Shown here piece after piece: positions 21,747 to 29,782 of a stretch of DNA of 31,084 nt; the stretch's first letter is position 1, and each line of letters begins with the position of its first letter. The notes under the pieces are model-generated. The model was not told where the DNA came from, made no database searches, and saw only the letters and a program-made list of their open reading frames with translations. Position numbers and translations under genes: made by a program. The stretch spans positions 1 to 31,084 of the forward strand of contig CALFJC010000035.1 of NCBI GenBank assembly GCA_937877655.1, read 5' to 3'. The DNA is from an uncultured Selenomonadales bacterium (GTDB lineage: Bacteria > Bacillota > Negativicutes > Selenomonadales > Selenomonadaceae).

Positions 21747-24021
21747 ATTCTTCAATTTTAGTCGGCAAGCTTGCCTGCTCGCGCAAATAATTTTCCAACT
21801 CGTCATCGGGCGAAATTAAACCTATGCCCGTCATGTCCTTAAGGAACGCGCCCAATTTTGCCAAATCTGCAGTTTCTATATCGCCGTGTATCAAACTCGG
21901 ATAGCCGCTGATTTTCGGAAAATGTTTCGCGTTCAAATCAATCAGTTGCGGAATTGCCTTTCGCGTAAAAGTTTCGCAGATTATGTCCAAATACGCGCCG
22001 ATTGCCATTGAAAATAATTCCGTCTTATCGCTTGACAGAGCCCAAGAACCCGTTCGCTCGTGACCGAGAAACAAAAAATCGGCGAGAGCAGTCATCGCTA
22101 TTCGCGTGTCGTACCGTTCGATAATTTTTGTTGTATCGAATTGTCTCGCGCCGCCCGTCGATAATAATTCAAGTTTCCAACCTGCGGGTATCGTCAAACC
22201 TTCCATTGCGTCACGCCGAATGTTTGAAACAAAATCGTTGCACATTGCCAGCAAGCCCGCATTGCTCGGACTCCAAATATCGACGCCGTCCGGAGCAGTC
22301 AACACAGGAAAGCCCGCCAAGTCTCTTTCAATCCCGATACCTTCAATTTCCTCGATTCGCTTTTTAAAATACCAACAGTTACCAATCCAACACGGTTTGC
22401 CGTTGCGCCTCACATACACAATCCCGTTCGCTGTCGTTGGACACCAAACTTCTCCGTCATATTCCTCTAACTTTTTGCTTTTAGCCCTGTGTAAACGCCT
22501 TTTGCCAAGACTTACTTTGTACAAAGGCTTTTTCCCAAAAGAATGCTTTCGTTCAAAGTCGCAAGAGATTTGCGCTTCAAAGCCCGCTTTTAAGGCTATC
22601 TCCTGCAAATCGTCTGCCATATGCCGCGAAGTCGTGAAAATCATCGGCGTTCCTTCATAACCTTGCGCCATTGCCCCGACTGTCGAACCGTCACCAAATT
22701 GATACCACTCAAGGAATATTCGTAGTTGCCGCGCAGAGGTTTCTTTCAAATATTGTGGTATGAATTTTTCACTCGCCTTGCCGTATTGCTTTAATTCGTC
22801 ATACAATTGCGCGTTGCAAAGCTCAAAATCAATCATGTCGCCATTTTTGTGCTTGTAATAATGAAACGGCAACTTGTTCAGCAAATTGCAGATAATTTCG
22901 GCTCGCTCTGCCTTTTGGCTTATGACGACAATTTTTTGACCGGAAGGCTTCTGATATGTGCAACCTTCCGCCAAATACAGTGCCATAAACGCCGCCCAAT
23001 CATCCATTGATATTTCTTTTGCTGAATGTTCAATTCGTTGCTGTTCGTGCCCATATGGAGCAAAGCGCGTGATGTGTTCTTTCAACTGATAAGTTGCTAC
23101 GTCTTCAGCCGCCCAATCTGCATAACGCATAAACTCACAGTAAAGTTTCGCGTCTTTCGCTGTCACAAAATCAAAGCCGCGCCCGTCATGCTTATCAACC
23201 CAAAGCCGATGTTCGCCCGTCACTCTTATATCTAGAAACTTGCTCGTAAAGTGATAGATTTGCCCTGTGTGTTTGTATTTTTGAAATGCCGTCGGCTTCT
23301 GATATTCAAGCCGCTTAGTTTTCGGATTTAACGTTGCCAATTCCTCTGCGCCGCTTAATTCTTTGCCACGTTTCCAACCTTCACGTGTCAATATCTCCGT
23401 ATCTTCATCAAAACAACGATAAGCATTTCTCAAAATACTTCTGCCTTCGGGATTGTCTTTGTGAGATTCCGTCCGAAACAGCAAAATTTTTTCTATCGGG
23501 ATTCGGATTATCTTGAAACTCGGCGCGGGCATTTGAATAAAAGCCGTCAAGTTATCATGAGAATCATATTCCCATTGATACAAGCTCGCCTGCGCTCTTA
23601 TCGGCAATTTCTGCCAGCCTATTAAGCCGTCGTCGAATTTTGAATCAATGTGCGAAGATTTTTTTCTGCCCATGCGCCGCTTATAAACAATTTCAACGAC
23701 GCTCCAGCCGTAAGTCAGGAACGATAAAATTTCGCTGATTGTATCCGTCCACGTCGCTTGCATGTCATGTAAACAACTTTCAACGAATTCTGCCGCCAAA
23801 ATGTCGGCATCATCTTTGCTCGCAGGTTGAACGCTCCACGACGCTTGCCGAATCAAATTTTTTATCGCGAATAAAATTGCTCCAACCGTTGAATCATTAT
23901 TCGCCATTTCTTCATACACTCGGACGCCGTTAAGCCCGCGAAGTTCAGGCAAAAATTCTTCGTAAAAAAGCCCGCCGTAGCGATTAACGCCCGTTCTGCC
24001 AAGTTCATTAATTTCTGCCAT
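21745..24021 (-). CDS. Portal protein precursor interrupted by an intein
   Basis: The 758-aa precursor starts at ATG 24021 behind AGGTGATAATC. Residues 1-202 and 549-758 form a 412-aa portal protein of the Mu gp29 / DUF935 type: FYEEFLPELRGL near the start, LSFLTYGWSVVEIVYKRRMG, then ...SILRNAYR joined to CWYFKKRIEEIEGIGIERDL. The 346 residues between are an intein (see separate entry). The splice site falls in the most conserved motif of the family (RNAYR/xWYFKKR), where most relatives have Pro or another residue in the place of Cys549. The portal is the ring through which DNA is packaged, so phage assembly depends on splicing. The gene lies downstream of a methyltransferase, instead of directly after the terminase. 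Confidence 0.93.
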   Translation of the reverse strand: MAEINELGRTGVNRYGGLFYEEFLPELRGLNGVRVYEEMANNDSTVGAILFAIKNLIRQASWSVQPASKDDADILAAEFVESCLHDMQATWTDTISEILSFLTYGWSVVEIVYKRRMGRKKSSHIDSKFDDGLIGWQKLPIRAQASLYQWEYDSHDNLTAFIQMPAPSFKIIRIPIEKILLFRTESHKDNPEGRSILRNAYRCFDEDTEILTREGWKRGKELSGAEELATLNPKTKRLEYQKPTAFQKYKHTGQIYHFTSKFLDIRVTGEHRLWVDKHDGRGFDFVTAKDAKLYCEFMRYADWAAEDVATYQLKEHITRFAPYGHEQQRIEHSAKEISMDDWAAFMALYLAEGCTYQKPSGQKIVVISQKAERAEIICNLLNKLPFHYYKHKNGDMIDFELCNAQLYDELKQYGKASEKFIPQYLKETSARQLRIFLEWYQFGDGSTVGAMAQGYEGTPMIFTTSRHMADDLQEIALKAGFEAQISCDFERKHSFGKKPLYKVSLGKRRLHRAKSKKLEEYDGEVWCPTTANGIVYVRRNGKPCWIGNCWYFKKRIEEIEGIGIERDLAGFPVLTAPDGVDIWSPSNAGLLAMCNDFVSNIRRDAMEGLTIPAGWKLELLSTGGARQFDTTKIIERYDTRIAMTALADFLFLGHERTGSWALSSDKTELFSMAIGAYLDIICETFTRKAIPQLIDLNAKHFPKISGYPSLIHGDIETADLAKLGAFLKDMTGIGLISPDDELENYLREQASLPTKIEE
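22378..23415 (-). mobile_element. Intein with LAGLIDADG homing endonuclease in the portal gene
   Basis: A 346-aa intein. Block A begins with Cys1 (CFDEDTEILTREGWKR), block B has TGEH at about 66-69 (the T-x-x-H motif, LDIRVTGEHRLWVDKHDG), and the C-terminal end reads WCPTTANGIVYVRRNGKPC, then WIGN, followed by Cys+1 of the portal. The endonuclease part carries two LAGLIDADG-like motifs, FMALYLAEG (143-151) and FLEWYQFGDGS (234-244), with the acidic residues E150 and D242. The penultimate His of typical inteins is Gly here. Boundaries follow from the family motif on both sides and are precise to the codon. Confidence 0.93.
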
Positions 24022-24030
24022 GATTATCAC

Positions 24031-24738
24031 CTAAAAAAGCTCCTGCGCTTTCTTCGCAAGAGCCTCCGATATTCTCCTCTGTGCTATCTCATAATAGCCC
24101 GCGTCCAATTCAAAGCCGATAAAGTCTCTGCCCGTGTTAATCGCCGCCACGCCCGTCGAGCCGCTACCCATTGTCGCATCCAACACAACCTCACCCGCGT
24201 TCGTGTACGTCTTTATCAAATACTCCAACAACGGCACGGGTTTTTGTTGAGGGGAGTAATTTATTTCCGATGAAAAGTTCGTAACTTGCCAAAATTTTAT
24301 CACATCGCGAGGATAATAATGTTCGCCGTCATTTCCTGTACTTGCTCCGGCTTGTTTTCCATAATTCAGCGTATTTGTCGCTGGTCGAGCTTTATACGGC
24401 TTGCCTTTTGTGAATTGCGGGTTGTAGGTCGGCAAGCGGCGATAGAAGACCAAAATGTTCTCGTGGCAACGGAGCGGCATTTTCTTCGCGTTCAAAAATC
24501 CTACGCCCAATGACTTTTCCCAAATCCACTCGTAGCGGAAGAGTTTCCTCTGACTTTGAATCAAATCGCTTCCGAACGGCAGTTGCGAGAAAAGGACAAT
24601 CGCCGCGTTGAGTTTGCACACGCGCAAGAATTGTTCCCACATGGGCTCGAACGGCAACTGCTTATCGAAAGAACAATCCGTCGAGCCGTCGGGGATTTTT
24701 TTCATGCCTTCCAAACAATCTTCGTTGTAAAGATTCAT
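24031..24738 (-). CDS. DNA methyltransferase lacking the catalytic DPPY motif
   Basis: A 235-aa protein starting at ATG 24738 behind GGAGGTAAC. The order of motifs is that of beta-class N4/N6 amino-methyltransferases: N-terminal MNLYNEDCLEGMKKIPDGS, a central target region (YEWIWEKSLGVGFLNAKKMP, RCHENILVFYRRLPTYNPQF), and C-terminal SAM-binding GEVVLDATMGSGSTGVAA and RDFIGFELDAGYYEIAQRR. In relatives the start is followed by a DPPY/DLPY-type catalytic motif and GTT(x)CxWD. Here DGSTDC runs straight into SFDKQLPFEPMW, so about 14 residues with the catalytic tetrapeptide are missing, in frame. The protein may bind DNA and SAM but should not methylate. Start of frame shared with the terminase end (2 bp apart). 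Confidence 0.85.
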   Translation of the reverse strand: MNLYNEDCLEGMKKIPDGSTDCSFDKQLPFEPMWEQFLRVCKLNAAIVLFSQLPFGSDLIQSQRKLFRYEWIWEKSLGVGFLNAKKMPLRCHENILVFYRRLPTYNPQFTKGKPYKARPATNTLNYGKQAGASTGNDGEHYYPRDVIKFWQVTNFSSEINYSPQQKPVPLLEYLIKTYTNAGEVVLDATMGSGSTGVAAINTGRDFIGFELDAGYYEIAQRRISEALAKKAQELF

Positions 24739-24739
24739 G

Positions 24740-26104
24740 TTACCTCCAATAACTTTTTTGAGAAACGAAACTCGGCAAGGCAATTTTCGCTGTCGGAGCA
24801 AAAGCCAAAACCAAAGCGTCTGCGCGGTCTGGCGAACGCTTATATCTTTTCTTGTATTCCGCCTTTGGTTCCAAAATTAATTGGTCGCGACTGTTCAAAG
24901 AATATTTTCGCGTTGTCAACTGCGCGGCAAGTTCATCATCACGCGGCAACATTATTTCGCCCGCCGTAAATCTGTCTCGAAGTGCGAAATAACTTTCCGA
25001 GCCCCAATTTGCAAAATGTGAATCACGCGCCTTGCCGCCGTTGTGACAGCCGTTCACCGTCGCCGAAATATTTTTTTCGTTTAAGATTTCGCGGAGCCTG
25101 TCGGTCACGCCGCCGCCTACGCCGTCATCGTCAACATTTATCTGCGCGGACTTCACGGAAAATTTTTTCATCAAACTCTCAAGCAAATGAAGAATGCGCC
25201 CGCAGGTTGTCATTAAATCTGCCTTGCGATAATGCTCCAATGCCACAACCGCATTTCCTTTCCGAGCACAAAAAACAGTTTCATCATCGCCGAAACGCGC
25301 AACGTCGACGCCGATAACCATTTCGCCGAAATAAACAGGTTCCCGCGCCATTGCCGCTTCAACATATTCAAGCGCGATTAAGCCGTCCGATTCGATTTTT
25401 GGAAATTCGCCCAAGACACGAACGCGAACAACATCGCTGTCTTCGCCGTATTGCTTTATCAGCCGTCGGCAATATTCGTTTGAGACTCTGCCGCTTTGCG
25501 CCGAAGAAATTTTTTGCGTGTGGTATAAATCTCTGTCCTCGAAAAAGGCGCGTTTGAAAAAACCGCTGTTTTTCGTCGGGTTGCCGCAAATTAAAAGTTT
25601 CGCGTCGCTCGTTGTCAATGCGCCTTCAACGGCTTCAAATATTCCGTCTTCAATGCCGCTGGCTTCGTCGAGAACAAAAAGTAAATGTTCGTCGTGAAAG
25701 CCCGCCATGTTTTCTGGACGCGCCGCCGTTCGAGCTATCGCCAACCATCTTTCCGCCGCCGCCTTGAAGACAACTTTTGTTTTCTGCCATTCAAACAGCT
25801 CACTCAAAAGCGGCGAACGCTTCAGCCATTTTGATATTTCGCTCCACAAAATATTGTAAAGTTGTTGTTGAGTCGGCGCGGTACAAGGAACTTTGCAAAA
25901 CGGTCGGGTGAATAAAAACCAAAGGACACACCAAGATTCAAGCGCGGTTTTGCCGACGCCGTGACCGGAGCGAATTGCCACACGCGGTTTTGTCGCCAAT
26001 GCGGTTAATGCTTCGGCTTGCCAATTATCGGGCTCGACGCGTAGAATTTCTCGGACAAATTCTATCGGCTCGTCACGAAATTTTTTCAGCGTCGTTGCCA
26101 ACAT
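24740..26104 (-). CDS. terL: Terminase large subunit
   Basis: A 454-aa packaging motor. Walker A RSGHGVGKT (about residues 45-53), Walker B LLFVLDEASG (141-150), motif III LLICGNPTKN (170-179). The nuclease half has acidic IGVDVARFGDDETVF (264-278), NVDDDGVGGGVTDRL (323-337) and DRADALVLAF (426-435). Start ATG 26104 has GGAGAAAGGAAA in front, within the end of terS (32-bp overlap). The nearest kin by order are Bacillota myoviruses and Mu-like phages. Confidence 0.95.
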   Translation of the reverse strand: MLATTLKKFRDEPIEFVREILRVEPDNWQAEALTALATKPRVAIRSGHGVGKTALESWCVLWFLFTRPFCKVPCTAPTQQQLYNILWSEISKWLKRSPLLSELFEWQKTKVVFKAAAERWLAIARTAARPENMAGFHDEHLLFVLDEASGIEDGIFEAVEGALTTSDAKLLICGNPTKNSGFFKRAFFEDRDLYHTQKISSAQSGRVSNEYCRRLIKQYGEDSDVVRVRVLGEFPKIESDGLIALEYVEAAMAREPVYFGEMVIGVDVARFGDDETVFCARKGNAVVALEHYRKADLMTTCGRILHLLESLMKKFSVKSAQINVDDDGVGGGVTDRLREILNEKNISATVNGCHNGGKARDSHFANWGSESYFALRDRFTAGEIMLPRDDELAAQLTTRKYSLNSRDQLILEPKAEYKKRYKRSPDRADALVLAFAPTAKIALPSFVSQKSYWR

Positions 26105-26522
26105 TTTCCTTTCTCCAAACTTTTTCAAGCGTATCAATGAAAAGTTGTGCGCCGTCCATTTTTACATCAATTTTTTCTTTGAACGCGCCGCTGACTTTGA
26201 GTAACATTTCTGCCGCCTTCAATCGGTCTTTTTCCGAAACGGGGATTGTAAATTGCTTGCCGCTTGCAGTCACGACTTCTTCTTGAACTTCGCCGCGCAA
26301 AACCGAAGTCAAATGCTCCAAAACTTCTTGAGTTTCGGCAACGCGTTTACTTTCCATTGACTTAAGCCGCCTTTCTATTGCTTTTCGGATTTCAGGTTTC
26401 CTCAAGTTCTCTTCGCCGATTGAATAAGCCGTTTTTTTGGAATAACCTGCGCGGCGCGCCGCCTCGCTTGCGTTGCCGGTCTGGATGTAATAATCCACAA
26501 ATTTTTTCTGTCGCTCATTCAT
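26073..26522 (-). CDS. terS: Terminase small subunit
   Basis: A 149-aa protein of the Terminase_2 family. The N-terminal HTH (ERQKKFVDYYIQTGNASEAA, RRAGYSKKTAYSIGEENLRK) is diagnostic; then comes a helical oligomerisation part (RRLKSMESKRVAETQEVLEH) and a C-terminal segment. It binds the packaging site and hands the DNA to the large subunit. Confidence 0.93.
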   Translation of the reverse strand: MNERQKKFVDYYIQTGNASEAARRAGYSKKTAYSIGEENLRKPEIRKAIERRLKSMESKRVAETQEVLEHLTSVLRGEVQEEVVTASGKQFTIPVSEKDRLKAAEMLLKVSGAFKEKIDVKMDGAQLFIDTLEKVWRKENVGNDAEKIS

Positions 26523-26973
26523 CGGATTGTTTCTCCCAAATTTCGCTCAGCGTTTTGACGAAAATATTTTCTTGCGGCTCTTCGATTTTCAAATCACGCG
26601 CCGACCGTTCAATTTTCACGCCCGCCGTCGCCAATGCGATTAAGGACGGTAAAAATTTCGGCGGCAGGTTTGTAAAATCCATTTGCTGAATTGCATTCGC
26701 CGCCTTCGCTTGAAACATGCGCCCGATATTTATTTGACGCTCAACCATTGACGCGAATTCTGTTGACGCTTTTTCAAGTGCTCGGCTTTGCATTTCAGAA
26801 TCCCAAGCGTCGGCTCGTTCGCGCCAATTATTTTTCTTGCTCCAACGTTTTATCAGAGTCTCGCTCTTTGATAACTTTTCGGCAACCTTACGATAGTTGC
26901 GCTCCGTGAGATATTCTTTGAACGCTTCGAACGCAGGATAACTTTCGCCGTTTTGTCGAGCCCACTTTTCCAT
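26515..26973 (-). CDS. Packaging-associated HTH protein (terminase-like N-terminal domain)
   Basis: A 152-aa protein that starts with a helix-turn-helix part (FKEYLTERNYRKVAEKLSKS, ETLIKRWSKKNNWRERADAW) as found in small terminase and transposase-like N-termini of Bacillota phages. The rest is helical. It overlaps terS by 8 bp. A DNA-binding helper of packaging is likely; whether it works with or in place of terS is open. Confidence 0.75.
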   Translation of the reverse strand: MEKWARQNGESYPAFEAFKEYLTERNYRKVAEKLSKSETLIKRWSKKNNWRERADAWDSEMQSRALEKASTEFASMVERQINIGRMFQAKAANAIQQMDFTNLPPKFLPSLIALATAGVKIERSARDLKIEEPQENIFVKTLSEIWEKQSDE

Positions 26974-26984
26974 CTTTTACTCCG

Positions 26985-27395
26985 TTAAAAAACTGCGTCT
27001 TGCGCAATTTGTCTTTTTATTGCTTTCGGCAATTCATACGGCTTGCCCGTCTTCAAACAATCACGCAACGTTGTTACCAAGCGTTCTTCCGTGTTGATTG
27101 TCATAAAATCGTAAGTGAGTTGCTCATCAAATCGGCACTCGTATTGTAATTGCAAGAATTCAACCGCCGTAAGTTCGCTGATTTTCCTCTGCCCAAAAAC
27201 ACACTCAAGGATTGCTTTCGCCTTTGTCTCATCGGGTAAACCGTTTTCAAATGTCGGAACCGATTCGTTGAATAAGCGTTCGTATACCGTCGAGGCTGTT
27301 TCAAAAAGATTTAATTCGTGCCCGTCAACAATTTTTTCGTTTTCTACTTCCGCAAGCAGGCGGTCTGCCTTTTTCAAAAAACTTTTTCTGGTCAT
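26985..27395 (-). CDS. Hypothetical protein downstream of the MuF gene
   Basis: A 136-aa helical acidic protein starting at ATG 27395 with GAGGTGCTCAT before it, 9 bp after the MuF gene. No motif or membrane segment recognised (KADRLLAEVENEKIVDGHEL, ETASTVYERLFNESVPTFEN). Since the MuF gene ends in a toxin-like domain, a cognate immunity protein in this position is conceivable; a packaging accessory is as likely. Confidence 0.7.
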   Translation of the reverse strand: MTRKSFLKKADRLLAEVENEKIVDGHELNLFETASTVYERLFNESVPTFENGLPDETKAKAILECVFGQRKISELTAVEFLQLQYECRFDEQLTYDFMTINTEERLVTTLRDCLKTGKPYELPKAIKRQIAQDAVF

Positions 27396-27404
27396 ATGAG
27401 CACC

Positions 27405-29195
27405 TCATTTAAGAAGTTCATCCAAAATTTTCTCGAATATTTTAGCCGCCGTCGGCAAGAATTTACTCAATACTTGAAAACTTTCTTGATTCGCCAGTGC
27501 GGAATCCATAAATTCAGCAAATGCTTCCTTAGCGACAGCTTCAGAGCCGCCGCGCCGCCAATAACTTTTATCATGTGATACGCCAAAAGAAAACTCCTCA
27601 CCATATTTAATACAAAAATAACCGCAAAAAATATCCGAGAGCCTTGCCCTATCGGGTAATGAATAATTTGCTTTCATTTCATCACAAAATTCTTTTGCGA
27701 TTCTATTATGAGCATTGTTTTTCAACATGGTCAGTATATCTTCGTCTGTCATATTTGCAAAATTGGCAAGAATTCTTTTTTTCGCTTCAGTCCGTGTTGA
27801 AATACGAGCAAGCTGGCGAAATTCATCTTGTGTTATAAAGCCTTCTTCTCTCAGCAAGAACCATTCTTTATTTCTGAACAAAGACCGAAGCCGCGCCGTT
27901 GGCTTTTTCGGAAATCTTATTTCACTCATTTTGGCGTCAAGCAATTTATCTAAATCTGAATATATGGCTTTGGCAAAAGCGTTAGATTTAAAATGCACAG
28001 AAAGATATTCGTAGCCATTGCGGTTTAGCCAGTCAATCAGATGTGCACTTTCATGGAAAACCACTTGATAAGGCAAATCTATGCTACTCCCTGCTAAATC
28101 CTCAAACAAATTAATGTAAATTACACCGCCTGAATGGTAAGCTCTTTCGCCTTGCCGAATTATTTGCACATTGATTTGTTTTTCAAATTTGTCCCAAACG
28201 CGGAGAGCTTTCTTGTGTGGCGACTGTTCCGCTACGTCGCGCAAGGCGTCGTAATGAGTTTTTCCGATTGTCTGTGCGAGATTGGAATTATAATTTCTGT
28301 CTCCAAACGAGCTCTTTGGCTTAGTCGGAATTTTCGGCTCGGCGACTTCATCATAGATTATCGCACAACGGCAACGAGGATGCAACGGCGGCAAGGTTAC
28401 TCCGAGTTCATCTGTGTATCCGACGACGGTATCTTTCAGCGCAAGGCAACGACCGCAGACGCGGTTTGTGCCGGCGGTGCTCCAAATCATTGCGCAACGA
28501 CCCATTAAGCCGTTCGATATTGCTTGCGAAACTCCCATATGCGCGCCGCGATTGTAGGCAAAAGCCAATTCGGTATGAACGATTGTTTCTGCGCGGAATC
28601 GGTGTTGTTTGGCGGCATATCTTGTTGCCGCTTTATCAGCCGCGCTCGCCGCCTGTGGTGCGCTCTGTCCGTTTTCTTTCAGCCTTTGGTATATTTTATC
28701 GCGATAAGCCAAATTAGCCGCCGCTTGACGTTCTGTAAGTCCTATAAGCGGGCGAACTTGTCGAGCAATTTCTTTCGGAGCAAGATGTTCACTTTGTCCG
28801 AGTAAAATTACCATTGCAACCGCTTTTCTTGATTCTTCGCTAAGTCGTGTTATCAATTCGCCGCCGTGACTTTTTATCCATGCTTTGACGTATTCGTCCG
28901 AATCATCAAGAATAATTTTTCCTTGTGTCGCTTTTTTCGACGCTGATTCAATCGCCGCCAACCACATTGGAGCAAAAGTCTGATTTATCACGTCGGCATA
29001 TCGCGCTTGCCAGTCAATCAATTCATTCAATCGCCCCGCCGCGATAATTTCTTCAAGCTCCGAATAACTGAACTCGCCCCATCTTTTTACTTCGCGAACC
29101 AACCACTCTACAGGTTTCGAGTCTAAGCCGCTTAAATAGGCGTCCAAATCGTTCAGCGTCTGCCGTGCCGAACGCGCTTTTCTGAATACAAACAT
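27405..29195 (-). CDS. MuF head-morphogenesis protein fused to an HExxH metallopeptidase-like domain
   Basis: A 596-aa protein starting at ATG 29195 behind GGAGAGAAA; a longer frame has no ribosome binding site. Residues about 180-282 are the phage Mu F / SPP1 gp7 domain: RAETIVHTELAFAYNRGAHM, CGRC (247-250) and LHPRCRCAIIYDE. A Pro/Lys-rich linker (about 286-300) leads to a C-terminal domain with HESAH (381-385), the HExxH zinc signature, and EAFAEF (about 557-562) near the end, where such zincins have the third zinc ligand. Minor capsid proteins of this type normally end after the MuF domain. The C-terminal half has a more AT-rich look and less GCC/GCG usage than the first half, which suggests acquisition. 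Likely a polymorphic MuF toxin carried in the virion. Confidence 0.9.
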   Translation of the reverse strand: MFVFRKARSARQTLNDLDAYLSGLDSKPVEWLVREVKRWGEFSYSELEEIIAAGRLNELIDWQARYADVINQTFAPMWLAAIESASKKATQGKIILDDSDEYVKAWIKSHGGELITRLSEESRKAVAMVILLGQSEHLAPKEIARQVRPLIGLTERQAAANLAYRDKIYQRLKENGQSAPQAASAADKAATRYAAKQHRFRAETIVHTELAFAYNRGAHMGVSQAISNGLMGRCAMIWSTAGTNRVCGRCLALKDTVVGYTDELGVTLPPLHPRCRCAIIYDEVAEPKIPTKPKSSFGDRNYNSNLAQTIGKTHYDALRDVAEQSPHKKALRVWDKFEKQINVQIIRQGERAYHSGGVIYINLFEDLAGSSIDLPYQVVFHESAHLIDWLNRNGYEYLSVHFKSNAFAKAIYSDLDKLLDAKMSEIRFPKKPTARLRSLFRNKEWFLLREEGFITQDEFRQLARISTRTEAKKRILANFANMTDEDILTMLKNNAHNRIAKEFCDEMKANYSLPDRARLSDIFCGYFCIKYGEEFSFGVSHDKSYWRRGGSEAVAKEAFAEFMDSALANQESFQVLSKFLPTAAKIFEKILDELLK

Positions 29196-29207
29196 TTTCT
29201 CTCCAAC

Positions 29208-29227
29208 AAAAAAGCTCCCGAAGGAGC
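29208..29227 (-). terminator. UUCG-loop hairpin with U-run before the MuF gene
   Basis: Minus strand GCTCC-TTCG-GGAGC followed by TTTTTT, then TTGGAGAG of the MuF gene. It lies 31 bp after the cyclotransferase stop, so it can end the transcript of the amidoligase operon. Confidence 0.8.
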
Positions 29228-29258
29228 AAAAAATTTTTTTAACGAAGGGAGCCGTCAA

Positions 29259-29702
29259 TCACGAGGAAAATTTGAAGTCGCTGAATTCAAAAGCCGCTTC
29301 CAAAATTTTCATGTCAAAGCCGTGAGTTTCATACGATTTAGCCAATGCCGAATAATAATGAGTCATCGGCGGATTCACTTTCAAAACTTCGGGCTTGTGA
29401 TAATACATTGCCTTAATCTGCGCGCCGCCAAATTCAATTTCAACTGTCCGCTTTTGATAATGCTTCGGATAACCTTCGTAGCGATTGAGATTTTTTTCGT
29501 CCGCCGCCGAAATATCCCAGAGCACAAACGGCACTTGATAACCTTTCCATTGCTCAATGGTTGCGTAGCTGTAAGGCATTTCGCCTTTGAACATCAAGCG
29601 ATAATTTTCCAAAATGCCCGTGCCGAGAAATTTTGCATCGGGACAACGCGCCGCCATAGTTTCAACGTCCATGTTCGCACCATACGCCAAATATTTTTTC
29701 AC
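29259..29702 (-). CDS. Gamma-glutamylcyclotransferase-like protein (GGCT/AIG2)
   Basis: A 147-aa protein, GTG start at 29702 with GGCGGTAAGC in front. The N-terminal YLAYGANM (residues 4-11) is the substrate-binding YGSN-type loop, and NRYEGYPKHY (about 73-82) holds the catalytic glutamate of the family. It would release 5-oxoproline from gamma-glutamyl amines or peptides. Its neighbour is an amidoligase; the two kinds of enzyme are known to occur together in prophages of Bacillota, with the cyclotransferase opposing or processing the bonds made by the ligase. Confidence 0.9.
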   Translation of the reverse strand: MKKYLAYGANMDVETMAARCPDAKFLGTGILENYRLMFKGEMPYSYATIEQWKGYQVPFVLWDISAADEKNLNRYEGYPKHYQKRTVEIEFGGAQIKAMYYHKPEVLKVNPPMTHYYSALAKSYETHGFDMKILEAAFEFSDFKFSS

Positions 29703-29746
29703 GCTTACCGCCGCCTTTCTTCGATTAATCAATCGCCGAGACCTAA

Positions 29747-29762
29747 GGGCGGTTGCCCGCCC
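29747..29762 (-). other. GNRA hairpin between the amidoligase and cyclotransferase genes
   Basis: Minus strand GGGCGG-GCAA-CCGCCC, a perfect 6-bp GC stem with a GCAA (GNRA) tetraloop. It has no U-run, so it is not an efficient terminator. It may stabilise the mRNA between the two genes. Confidence 0.5.
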
Positions 29763-29782
29763 CGTTCGGTCATCGATTTATT

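Noticed and set aside
22106..22660. A 184-codon plus-strand frame across the portal/intein border
   Set aside because: Antisense shadow of the portal and intein; no ribosome binding site and no sensible protein pattern.
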